A stretch of 12,196 nt of DNA from Acidobacteriota bacterium. Its GTDB lineage: Bacteria > Acidobacteriota > UBA890. The stretch spans positions 1 through 12,196 of the forward strand of contig JAUWTE010000041.1 in assembly GCA_030609765.1 (NCBI GenBank). The letters run 5' to 3'. Each line of letters starts with the position of its first letter. Within the stretch, counting starts at the first letter, position 1. Shown piece after piece: positions 1 through 6,131 of this stretch. A model generated the notes under the pieces. The model worked only from the letters and a program-made list of their open reading frames with translations. It was not told where the DNA came from and made no database searches. The translations under genes and the position numbers were made by a program.

Positions 1-137
1 AGGCGCTCCGGGCTCACCTCTCCGAACAACAGGCCGGGCCGCCGCCGGGCGCGGGCGCCTTCGACAGCGGCCATGGCGACACGGCCGAACGCGCTGAGGA
101 GCTCCTCGACGAACTGGGCTTCGGGGCGGACGAGTGA
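1..137 (+). CDS. Antitoxin-like protein, C-terminal part only (VapB-type partner of the PIN toxin)
   Basis: An open frame runs in from the left edge (first full codon at position 3) and stops with TGA at 135-137. The visible 44 residues are Ala/Gly/Glu rich and end in a charged helix, GDTAERAEELLDELGFGADE. That is the kind of tail seen on small ribbon-helix-helix (CopG-like) antitoxins placed just before PIN toxins. In such pairs the N-terminal part binds DNA and represses the operon, while the C-terminal part wraps the toxin. Here the DNA-binding part lies outside the window, so the antitoxin call rests on position and tail composition. The stop shares its last base with the ATG of the PIN gene (TGATG at 135-139), the usual translational coupling of toxin-antitoxin pairs. 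No domain can be proven from the fragment itself. Confidence 0.6.
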   Translation, partial: ALRAHLSEQQAGPPPGAGAFDSGHGDTAERAEELLDELGFGADE

Positions 138-418
138 TGGCGGTTATCCTCGACACGGGGATCCTTTACGCCTACTACGACCGAGCTGACTCCTGGCACG
201 AGGCTGCAATCGAGGTCCTCGATCAGCATCGTGGTGGGCTCGTGGTCCCTGCGCCCGTCATTCCTGAGGTCGACCACTTCCTCGGATCACGTCTTGGCGA
301 CAGAGCTCGTACCATCTTCTATGAAGGTCTGACGGGTGGGCACTTCTTCATCGCGGAGCTGTCGGCCGAGGGTTACGCTCGGGTGGCCGCCCTCAATCAG
401 CAGTTCGCTGACCTGCCA
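137..418 (+). pseudogene. PIN-domain toxin (VapC-like RNase), truncated at the 3' end
   Basis: Translation from ATG 137 begins MAVILDTGILYAYYDRAD, with the first PIN-domain acidic residue in ILDTG, and continues to VIPEVDHFLG, which carries the second conserved acid (Glu). VapC-like PIN proteins cleave RNA with three or four such acids around a Mg ion. The family pattern holds up to VAALNQQFADLP at about 418, where one expects LGFVDAS and a later LDxRHF segment with the remaining acids. Instead the frame runs on to 637 as Arg/Ser-rich sequence antisense to the opposing response regulator gene. About 94 genuine residues remain out of a usual 130 or so, and the C-terminal catalytic half is missing, so the product should be inactive. 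A GTG at 134 is an alternative start, but ATG 137 overlapping the upstream stop is more natural. The break could be a real deletion or an assembly join. Confidence 0.75.
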
Positions 419-422
419 AGGC

Positions 423-1313
423 TCAGCGTGTGTCGCCGGGGGGACGGCTCGAGGGAGGCGGGGAGGCGGTTTCCGGAGATGGGCTCTCGACCGAGGTTCC
501 CGGCTGTACTCCCGGAAGCAGGTACTTCACCGCACTCTCTAGGTCATCGAGGTCGATCGGTTTCGGCAGGAACTCGGCCCCCAATGCCAGGCCATCCTGA
601 ACGAACGAGGCGTTCGCGTACCCGGAGATCACGATGACGGGTGTGTCGATACCCTCGGCGCGCATCTTGAGCAATACGTCCAGACCGGTTCGCTTCGGCA
701 TATAGATGTCCATCAAAACCAAGTCCGGATGGTGATGGAGGATTGCCAGGAGAGCATCTTCTCCATCGCAAGCCAGTTCCACCTCGTATCCCCAGTCCGT
801 CAGAAGGCGTCCCATGAGCTCGCGGATATTCTCCTCGTCATCGGCGACGAGGATGCGGGGGCTGCCACTGGCAGACGGAACGGGAGTACCTGAGGCGTCT
901 CCCTCGGCGTGGCCGGTCGATTGTTCCTCGAGGCTTACAGGTACCGGCTGCTGCTCCTCGGCCTTGCGGAGGGCCTCGAAGATGCGCTGGACTTCCTCCT
1001 CTTGCCCCAACCTCTTGTAGTGCTTGGCCAGCAACGCATAGACCGTTGGCAAGCTCGTGCCGCGCCGGAGGATCTCTTCCCAAACGGACACCGCGCGCTC
1101 GTGCTGTCCCTGCTCGTAGAGAGCGAACCCCAGATAGGTAGCCACCGAGAGACTACCTTCCTCGTCCCGATGCGCCTCGTACACCGTGAGGGAGTCCAAG
1201 AGCATCTGTGCTGCGGACTCGTAGCGCTCGTTGTCGAGCTCCTCCAGGCCGAGTCGCAGGAGCTCAGCCGCTCGGTCCTTCCAGGTGTCGTCTTTCTGAT
1301 CTTGGGGAGTCAT
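423..1313 (-). CDS. TPR-receiver response regulator without output domain
   Basis: This is a 296-residue soluble protein. Residues about 13-121 form helical pairs of tetratricopeptide (TPR) type, including YESAAQMLLDSL, LGFALYEQGQHERAVSVWEEIL and YALLAKHYKRLGQ. A Gln/Ser/Pro-rich linker (about 121-151) follows. Residues 152-268 are a CheY-like receiver with every key residue: acidic pair D158/D159 (ILVADDEE), phospho-acceptor D202 (LVLMDIYMP), S230 (VIVISG) and K251 (FLPKP). It should be phosphorylated by a histidine kinase and signal through protein contacts, since no DNA-binding or enzymatic domain follows. The last 28 residues are Pro/Ser-rich and the stop lies only a few bases from the breakpoint in the PIN gene, so the native C-terminus may have been altered. 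It lies 106 bases downstream of the permease gene on the same strand. No kinase gene is in the window. No clear Shine-Dalgarno precedes the ATG, and a 10-bp palindrome occupies that position. Confidence 0.9.
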   Translation of the reverse strand: MTPQDQKDDTWKDRAAELLRLGLEELDNERYESAAQMLLDSLTVYEAHRDEEGSLSVATYLGFALYEQGQHERAVSVWEEILRRGTSLPTVYALLAKHYKRLGQEEEVQRIFEALRKAEEQQPVPVSLEEQSTGHAEGDASGTPVPSASGSPRILVADDEENIRELMGRLLTDWGYEVELACDGEDALLAILHHHPDLVLMDIYMPKRTGLDVLLKMRAEGIDTPVIVISGYANASFVQDGLALGAEFLPKPIDLDDLESAVKYLLPGVQPGTSVESPSPETASPPPSSRPPGDTR

Positions 1314-1314
1314 G

Positions 1315-1324
1315 GGTCGCGACC
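1315..1324 (-). promoter_or_regulatory. Perfect 10-bp palindrome at the response regulator start
   Basis: GGTCGCGACC is a perfect inverted repeat ending 1 base before the ATG of the TPR-receiver gene, exactly where a ribosome binding site would be expected. It is flanked by a direct repeat CATGGGT (1311-1317 and 1328-1334). It could be a protein-binding site or a small RNA structure limiting initiation. Short palindromes are common by chance in GC-rich DNA, so this is only a candidate. Confidence 0.2.
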
Positions 1325-1419
1325 ACGCATGGGTTGTTCAACGGATTGCAGGCATTCTATCCCCTGTTGAGGCCTGCGTCAGATACCTATGTGCCGAGTC
1401 TCCCCGGAGCCGGACATTT

Positions 1420-3846
1420 TTACTCGTTGCGCAGGGCGCGGACGGGATCGATGGCGGTGGCTCGGCGGGCTGGCAGATAGCCGGCAAGGGTCGCGACGAC
1501 GGTGAGGATCACGACGACCGCGGAGAAGACCCATGGGTCGGTCACCTGTACCTCGAAGACCAACGAGGAGAGCCAGCCGCTGAGGGCGTACGCTCCGGCG
1601 AGGCCGAGGAGAATACCGGCGAACGCCAGCAGGAGACCTTGCCCGACCACCATTCGGCGCACGCTGGACCGCTCGGCACCCAACGCCATGCGAATGCCGA
1701 TTTCATGGGTTCTTTGATTGACCGCGTAAGAAAGCACCCCGTAGATGCCGACCGCCGCCAGTACCAGCGCCAGGCCGGCGAACACTCCCATCAGAGTCAT
1801 CGAGAAGCGCGCAGGTGACACGCCCGCCGCCACGACCCCATCCATCGTGCGCACCTTGTACAGCACGAGATCCGGGTCCACGTCGCGGAGCTCGGCCCTG
1901 ATCTGCCCTGCCAGTGTCTCGGGGGCAGCGCCCGTGCGGACGGCCTGAATCATGGCCCAGTTGCGATCATCAGCGAACTGGTTGTGGGGGATGTAGACGA
2001 TCGGTTCTGTGTTCCCGTTCGGTGTCAACGCCGTGTCGCCCACGATGCCGATGATCTCCCGGTTCTCCTCGCCCCCCGCCCGGACCGGCACGCCGAGTGG
2101 GTCGCGGTCGGGGATGTAGCGGTCAGCGAAGAGCTGGTTGACCAGGATCACATACGGCGAGTCGGCGCGGTCCGTTTCTTGAAGAAGCCGTCCACGCAGC
2201 AGCGGGATCCGCATCACCTCGAGGAAATCACCGTCGACGACACGGATGTTGGCAAGCTGCCAGTCACCGAGCTCGGTGTCCTCGGGAACGTCGGTGCGGC
2301 GTACGCCCCAGATGTGGTACTGGCCTTCCGTGGGCAGGTAGGAAGCCGAGCCTACGACGTCGACTCCAGGCAAAGCTCGCACCCTATCGAAGAAATCGTC
2401 GTAGAAGGCAACGCGCTGGTCGGCTTCACCGTAGGCGCTGTCGGGCAGGTGTACTTCATAGGTGAGCACGTTGTCGGGGCGCACGCCGAGCTCCACCTCC
2501 TGCAGGGCGGCGAAGCTCCTGATCAGCAAGCCGGCACCCACCAGCAGAATCAGCGCCACCGCAACCTCCGCCACCACGAGGGCGCTGTGCAGGCGCCGGT
2601 GTCGGCGGCTAGTGCTCTGACCTCGCTCGCTTTCGCGCAGGGCCCGCTCCAGGTCCGGCCGTGAAAACTGCAGCGCCGGCGCCGATCCGAACAGCAGGCC
2701 GGTCAACAGTGACGCGGCCATGGTGAACAAGAGGACTGTCCGGTCGATCCCCAGCTCCTCGATGCGTGGCAGGGCATCGGGACCCATTGCCAGGAGTAGC
2801 CGGACGCCGAACACCGCCAACAGGAATCCGGCAAAACCGCCGAGAGCCGCAAGCATGACGCTTTCGCTCAAGAACTGTCCGATGAGGTGGCGCCGCCCGG
2901 CCCCGAGGGCGGCGCGCACCGCCATCTCCTTCTTGCGGCCGGCGCTGTGTGCCAGAAAGACATTGGCCACGTTCACGCAGGCGATAAGGAGAACCATGCC
3001 GACGGCCCCCATGAGAACGCCCAGCATGGCGCTACGGTCACCTACCATGTCCTGCTGCAACGGAATCAACGACGGCACAACCCATTCGGCGCGCGGGAAC
3101 TCCTCGATGAGACCGGCGTGCAACGTGCGGAGGCGCTCGCGGGCCTGCTCGAGCGATACGTCACCGCGCAGGCGACCTATCACGCTCAAGTAGAAGTTCG
3201 ACCAGGAGTTACGCCCGCCGGCCACCAGGTGCTCGGGCATCCACACGTCTACCTGGCCACCGATCGGGTTGAGAAAGCCATCCGGCATGACGCCGATCAC
3301 GGTCACGGGGGTTCCATCCAAGGTGATGGTGCCACCGAGCGCGTCAGCTGCGCCGTTGAAGTACCGCTGCCAAAGGCCGTGGCTGATGATCGCCAGCCGT
3401 GCATCGGAGTTCTCCTCCTCGCGAGTAAACTCGCGGCCCAGCGCCGGCGGCACGCCGAGCACCTCGAAGAATCCCGCGCTCGTGGGCATGACGACGATGC
3501 GTTGGGCTTCGTCGCCACCAGTCAAGTCGGCGCCCCTCTGGCGGTAGGTGTAAACGGCCGCCAACCCTTCGAAGATCTCGTCGTATTCACGGTAGGTGAG
3601 GAAGCCCATGCCCGAGACATAGGAGCTCTCGTAGCTCGTGGTCTCGGCCGAAGCCTGGTAGAGGCGCACGAGCTGATCGGGTTCCTGATAGGGCAGGGGG
3701 GAGAGGAGCACGCCGTTGACCACGGTGAACACCGCCGTGTTCACACCAATTCCGAGAGCCAGTGTGAGAACGATGACGGCCGCGAAACCGGGACGCTTCC
3801 GCAGGGAACGAAGGGCGTTTCGGAGATCTTGAAAAAGGCTAGCCAT
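1420..3846 (-). CDS. ADOP-type duplicated FtsX/MacB permease
   Basis: This 808-residue inner-membrane protein has two MacB-like modules in tandem. Module 1: N-terminal helix (RKRPGFAAVIVLTLALGIG, about 16-34), extracytoplasmic MacB periplasmic core (about 50-265), then FtsX membrane segments with RKKEMAVRAALGAGRRHLIG (304-323). Module 2: helix near 421-445, a second extracytoplasmic domain (about 455-675), then FtsX segments with the matching signature RTHEIGIRMALGAE (712-725), ending ATAIDPVRALRNE. Eight membrane segments are expected. This is the acidobacterial duplicated orphan permease (ADOP) layout, so named because the genes usually lack an adjacent ATPase gene, as here. FtsX/MacB relatives transmit ATPase-driven mechanical movement for lipoprotein, peptide or drug export; the ADOP substrate is unknown. 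I chose ATG 3846 over the upstream frame extension (to 4005) because GGGAGAAG lies 7 bases before it and homology starts at MASLFQDLRNALRSL. The response regulator gene follows on the same strand. Confidence 0.93.
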   Translation of the reverse strand: MASLFQDLRNALRSLRKRPGFAAVIVLTLALGIGVNTAVFTVVNGVLLSPLPYQEPDQLVRLYQASAETTSYESSYVSGMGFLTYREYDEIFEGLAAVYTYRQRGADLTGGDEAQRIVVMPTSAGFFEVLGVPPALGREFTREEENSDARLAIISHGLWQRYFNGAADALGGTITLDGTPVTVIGVMPDGFLNPIGGQVDVWMPEHLVAGGRNSWSNFYLSVIGRLRGDVSLEQARERLRTLHAGLIEEFPRAEWVVPSLIPLQQDMVGDRSAMLGVLMGAVGMVLLIACVNVANVFLAHSAGRKKEMAVRAALGAGRRHLIGQFLSESVMLAALGGFAGFLLAVFGVRLLLAMGPDALPRIEELGIDRTVLLFTMAASLLTGLLFGSAPALQFSRPDLERALRESERGQSTSRRHRRLHSALVVAEVAVALILLVGAGLLIRSFAALQEVELGVRPDNVLTYEVHLPDSAYGEADQRVAFYDDFFDRVRALPGVDVVGSASYLPTEGQYHIWGVRRTDVPEDTELGDWQLANIRVVDGDFLEVMRIPLLRGRLLQETDRADSPYVILVNQLFADRYIPDRDPLGVPVRAGGEENREIIGIVGDTALTPNGNTEPIVYIPHNQFADDRNWAMIQAVRTGAAPETLAGQIRAELRDVDPDLVLYKVRTMDGVVAAGVSPARFSMTLMGVFAGLALVLAAVGIYGVLSYAVNQRTHEIGIRMALGAERSSVRRMVVGQGLLLAFAGILLGLAGAYALSGWLSSLVFEVQVTDPWVFSAVVVILTVVATLAGYLPARRATAIDPVRALRNE

Positions 3847-3854
3847 GGCAAACT

Positions 3855-3862
3855 TCTCCCAT
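3855..3862 (-). promoter_or_regulatory. Ribosome binding site fixing the permease start
   Basis: On the minus strand GGGAGAAG precedes the ATG at 3846 with about 7 bases of spacing. The longer in-frame extension has no comparable site, so this decides the start. Confidence 0.6.
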
Positions 3863-3978
3863 TGTAATCTGGCAATCGTCATAGCTTGGACGCCCGATGG
3901 ACCGGAATGGTTTCGTCGGCTCGTTTCGCATGCCCCCCTTGCGCCACGGCCAAATAATGACAAAAGTGGTTTGGAGCT

Positions 3979-3994
3979 TCTTCCCATAGGAAGA
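3979..3994. other. Small hairpin in the divergent permease/SnoaL intergenic region
   Basis: TCTTCC, a CATA loop and GGAAGA form a 6-bp perfect stem in the roughly 240-base region between the divergent permease (start 3846) and SnoaL-like (start 4089) genes. It has no U-tract on either strand, so it is not a terminator. I could not identify a convincing pair of -35/-10 elements in this region for either direction. Confidence 0.25.
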
Positions 3995-4045
3995 GAATGG
4001 AGCACGAGCTGAAGGGTCCCGCATGCGAAGAGCTAGATCCGCTTG

Positions 4046-4076
4046 AAGGAGGGGATTTGTGTGCTCTTCGAGGAGG
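4046..4076 (+). promoter_or_regulatory. Two competing Shine-Dalgarno sites before the SnoaL-like gene
   Basis: AAGGAGG at 4046-4052 serves GTG 4059 (6-base spacing) and AGGAGG at 4071-4076 serves ATG 4089 (12-base spacing), both in the same frame. Either or both could be used, giving proteins of 154 and 144 residues. Confidence 0.5.
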
Positions 4077-4088
4077 CGGGCTACGGTC

Positions 4089-4523
4089 ATGAGAGGTGGG
4101 AGGGCAGTCGATGTCGCCCTGCAGTTCGTGGAGGCAATCTGCTCACACGACGTCGAGCGCATCGTCACGCTGATAACAGACGATCACGTTCTCATCGACT
4201 CCGGCGGGCAGGATTTGCGGGGCAAGAAGGTAATCGGTGTGGCCTGGACGGCGTACTTTCTAGCATTCCCCGACTACCGGATCATGGTGTCGGAGATCAT
4301 TGACCAGGGATCTGTAGTGGCGTTGTTCGGAACGGCCAGCGCTACCTTCTCGGTCGAAGGCAAGCTCCTGCCGGAGAATAGTTGGGCGATCCCGGCTTGC
4401 TGTAAGGCGGTGATCGAGGGTGGGAAGGTAGCCGAGTGGCGGGTTTACGCCGACAATGAGCCGGTGCGCCAGATTTTGGCCGGAGAGAGGGAGCCAGACC
4501 ACCCGGACGGGGCAGCGCGGTAG
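4089..4523 (+). CDS. SnoaL/NTF2-like small protein
   Basis: The 144-residue protein has the SnoaL-like pattern of the NTF2 fold: an N-terminal helix (VDVALQFVEAICSHDVERIVTLIT, broken here as about 7-30), then DDHVLIDSGG, the helix KKVIGVAWTAYFLAFPDYRI, and beta strands ending EGGKVAEWRVYADNEPVRQIL. Members form cone-shaped pockets and include polyketide cyclases, isomerases and many proteins of unknown ligand, so no reaction can be assigned. Two starts are possible. ATG 4089 sits close to the domain start and has AGGAGG at 4071-4076 with a long 12-base spacing. GTG 4059 has AAGGAGG at 4046-4052 with an ideal 6-base spacing and would add ten residues (MCSSRRRATV). I list the ATG because the extension looks unlike family members, but the GTG may be the true start. 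It is the first gene of a four-gene plus-strand run, with the cupin gene 48 bases downstream. Confidence 0.85.
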   Translation: MRGGRAVDVALQFVEAICSHDVERIVTLITDDHVLIDSGGQDLRGKKVIGVAWTAYFLAFPDYRIMVSEIIDQGSVVALFGTASATFSVEGKLLPENSWAIPACCKAVIEGGKVAEWRVYADNEPVRQILAGEREPDHPDGAAR

Positions 4524-4571
4524 CGGTGAGTAGCTAGGAGCCAGATCAAAGAGAATCGAAGGGAGATTGAA

Positions 4572-4916
4572 GTGACGGAGACCAATGCGGAGGCAGCCGG
4601 CGCGGACTTCATGGGGAAAGTGGTCAACATGGCCGACCTCATCGCTTATCAGGACGCGTCGGTCGTCAGCAGGACCATCGCCAAAACGGACAGTGGCACG
4701 ATCACAGTATTCGCTTTCGACCAGGGACAAGGATTGAGCGAGCACACGGCGCCGTTCGACGCGCTGGTGCACGTTCTCGACGGCGAAGTGGAGGTTACGA
4801 TTTCCAACGAGCCCCACAGGGTTTCGGCCGGGGAGATGATCGTCATGCCCGGCAACGAGCCGCATGCGTTGAGCGCGGTCGAGCGTTTCAAGATGGTCCT
4901 GGTGATGCTGAAGTGA
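4572..4916 (+). CDS. Small single-domain cupin protein
   Basis: The 114-residue protein starts at GTG 4572 behind GGGAGA (4561-4566). Residues about 41-113 form one cupin barrel. Motif 1 is GLSEHTAPFDALVHVLDGE (54-72), with H58 and H67 but Ala where the second His of the usual HxH stands. Motif 2 is GEMIVMPGNEPHAL (87-100), with metal-ligand candidate H98. The fold is clear and a metal site of two or three His is possible, but the altered motif means the ligand set is not canonical. Cupins of this size include sugar-binding, dioxygenase and isomerase relatives, and many only sense or bind small molecules; nothing here decides between them. Its stop overlaps the start of the ACT-domain gene (TGATG at 4914-4918), indicating translational coupling. 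Confidence 0.9.
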   Translation: MTETNAEAAGADFMGKVVNMADLIAYQDASVVSRTIAKTDSGTITVFAFDQGQGLSEHTAPFDALVHVLDGEVEVTISNEPHRVSAGEMIVMPGNEPHALSAVERFKMVLVMLK

Positions 4917-5317
4917 TGACCAGCCGTCATTCGCTGACACTGTCCGTCCTGGATGATCGTCTTGCCGTGTGTCGGCTAGCCCCGCTCAATCCAGGTGAGT
5001 CACAGCCGGTTTGGGCCTCAGCGGGGGAATTGTTCTCGATTACCCAAACCGTGGATGAGCTCTCGGTGGTGTGCGATGAGGATGCGGTTCCCAATGGCGT
5101 CACGAGCGAGCTCGGCTGGCGTTGCTTGAAAGCCCACGGTCCGTTCGAGTTCTCGATGGTGGGTGTGCTCGCCTCGTTGACGGGCCCATTGGCCGATGCC
5201 GGAATCAGCATCTTCGCGCTGTCCACCTACGACACGGACTATCTGCTGGTGAAGGAAGAGAATCTGGAGAGCGCGATCGAGGTACTGAGCGAGCGGGGAC
5301 ACACCATCCTGCGCTGA
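4916..5317 (+). CDS. ACT-domain protein of the COG3603 type
   Basis: This 133-residue protein has a N-terminal beta-rich part (1-65) leading into a small-ligand-binding ACT domain (about 68-130). The hallmark stretch is GWRCLKAHGPFEFS followed by GVLASLTGPLADAGISIFAL, STYDTDYLLVKEE and a closing helix ESAIEVLSERGH. The pattern GISIFALSTYDTDYLLVKEE is characteristic of the stand-alone uncharacterised ACT proteins grouped as COG3603, related to the ACT domains of the amino acid sensor CASTOR1. Amino acid binding is therefore a reasonable inference, but no ligand is established. ATG 4916 shares one base with the cupin stop; GTG 4913 is an alternative giving one more residue. The NnrU-family gene begins 50 bases downstream. 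Confidence 0.9.
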   Translation: MTSRHSLTLSVLDDRLAVCRLAPLNPGESQPVWASAGELFSITQTVDELSVVCDEDAVPNGVTSELGWRCLKAHGPFEFSMVGVLASLTGPLADAGISIFALSTYDTDYLLVKEENLESAIEVLSERGHTILR

Positions 5318-5367
5318 TGCCGCGGCATGGGCGGGCGAACAGATCGGATGATGGAAGGGAGATGGTG

Positions 5368-6054
5368 ATGGGGGCTGAGGCGAAGATCCTTCTTTGGTGG
5401 GTACTGTTCGGAGGCACGCACATTCTCGCCTCGTCCGTGCCGGTTCGCACTTTCCTTATCGGCAAGATCGGCAAGCAGCCGTTCAAGGGGGTCTACTCTC
5501 TGGTCTCCTTCGCGACCTTCATCCCTCTCTGCTATGTCTATTTCACCAACAAGCACGCGGGGGAGGTGCTGTTCGACAGCCTGCCCGGCGCCCTTTGGAT
5601 TACCCAGGCGCTCATGTTGCTGTCGTTCTTCGTCCTGGTGCAGGGCCATACCGCGCCGAACCCCATGAGCACCCAGGCCGAGATGACAGGCGCCTACGGC
5701 AGTGGGCCGCGAGGCATTCAGCGCATCACCCGCCACCCGCAGAATTTCGCCTTCTTTCTCTTCGGGCTGGCGCACTGCATTTCGCTGCCGTTCGTCGGTG
5801 ACTGGATTTTCTTCGGCGGCTTCGTCGTCTTCACCCTGGTCAGCAGCGTCCATCAGGAACGGCGTGTGCGGGCCTTTGGGCCGGAGGAGGCCAAGGCGTT
5901 CCTCGATCAGACCTCGGCGATTCCTTTCGCCGCGATCATCTCAGGCCGTCAGAAGCTCGTGTTGAGTGAGTTCAGCCTGCTCGGCCTGGCGATATCACTC
6001 GTGCTTTTTTTCGGACTGCGGTATTTCCACGCCGCCCTCATCGGCGGCTTCTGA
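5368..6054 (+). CDS. NnrU-family integral membrane protein
   Basis: The 228-residue protein has about six hydrophobic segments (near 7-22, 43-60, 76-92, 126-142, 146-161, 203-220). It carries the NnrU-type core GIQRITRHPQNFAFFLFGLAH (split here as 117-125 and 126-136) followed by SVHQERRVRAFGPE (160-173). The RHP motif and the following His/Glu-Arg pair resemble the cofactor-contact residues of isoprenylcysteine methyltransferase-fold enzymes, a superfamily that includes the methanethiol S-methyltransferase MddA. NnrU was first described near nitric oxide and nitrite reduction genes in Rhodobacter, but no denitrification gene is here, so that role should not be assumed. Several starts are clustered. 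ATG 5368 has AGGGAG at 5356-5361 with a 6-base spacing and is preferred over ATG 5362. Last gene of the plus-strand run, convergent with the serine hydrolase gene. Confidence 0.88.
   Translation: MGAEAKILLWWVLFGGTHILASSVPVRTFLIGKIGKQPFKGVYSLVSFATFIPLCYVYFTNKHAGEVLFDSLPGALWITQALMLLSFFVLVQGHTAPNPMSTQAEMTGAYGSGPRGIQRITRHPQNFAFFLFGLAHCISLPFVGDWIFFGGFVVFTLVSSVHQERRVRAFGPEEAKAFLDQTSAIPFAAIISGRQKLVLSEFSLLGLAISLVLFFGLRYFHAALIGGF
6031..6048 (+). other. GC hairpin overlapping the end of the NnrU gene
   Basis: GCCGCC, a 6-base loop and GGCGGC form a strong short stem just before the stop codon at 6052-6054. Only two Ts follow, so it is not a standard intrinsic terminator, though it could slow RNA polymerase or protect the 3' end. 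I see no better terminator in the 77-base gap (6055-6131) between the convergent genes. Confidence 0.2.
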
Positions 6055-6131
6055 CGTGGCTTGACTGCCCGTCGATTTCCGCCTCGCGGCTCTTGCACCC
6101 GCTCGTTTCACGACCCGTCGAGGAATCCAGG

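Noticed and set aside
96..107. Perfect 12-bp palindrome GAGGAGCTCCTC
   Set aside because: It falls inside the codons for EELL of the antitoxin-like tail and follows from common codon choice for Glu and Leu.
418..637. C-terminal continuation of the PIN frame as possible novel protein sequence
   Set aside because: The stretch is antisense to the conserved receiver domain of the response regulator and is Arg/Ser-rich with no PIN residues, so it is read-through, not a fused domain.
1312..1330. Six-codon leader frame overlapping the response regulator start on the minus strand
   Set aside because: It has no ribosome binding site and no regulatory amino acid pattern; very short frames like this are common by chance.
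1984..3867. Several long plus-strand frames antisense to the ADOP permease
   Set aside because: The permease is fully explained on the minus strand. The antisense translations have no domain pattern and no ribosome binding sites.
4260..4940. 226-codon minus-strand frame antisense to the SnoaL-like and cupin genes
   Set aside because: Its translation is rich in His, Arg and Leu without domain signatures, and both sense genes have clear folds and ribosome binding sites.
5368..6054. Assigning a denitrification or nitric oxide role to the NnrU-family gene
   Set aside because: No nitrite or nitric oxide reductase gene is nearby, and the family is broad and includes methyltransferase-like members.
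6067..6121. Direct repeat CCCGTCGA in the gap between the convergent NnrU and serine hydrolase genes
   Set aside because: Eight bases of GC-rich repeat in a short gap is not significant, and no terminator structure or mobile-element signature accompanies it.
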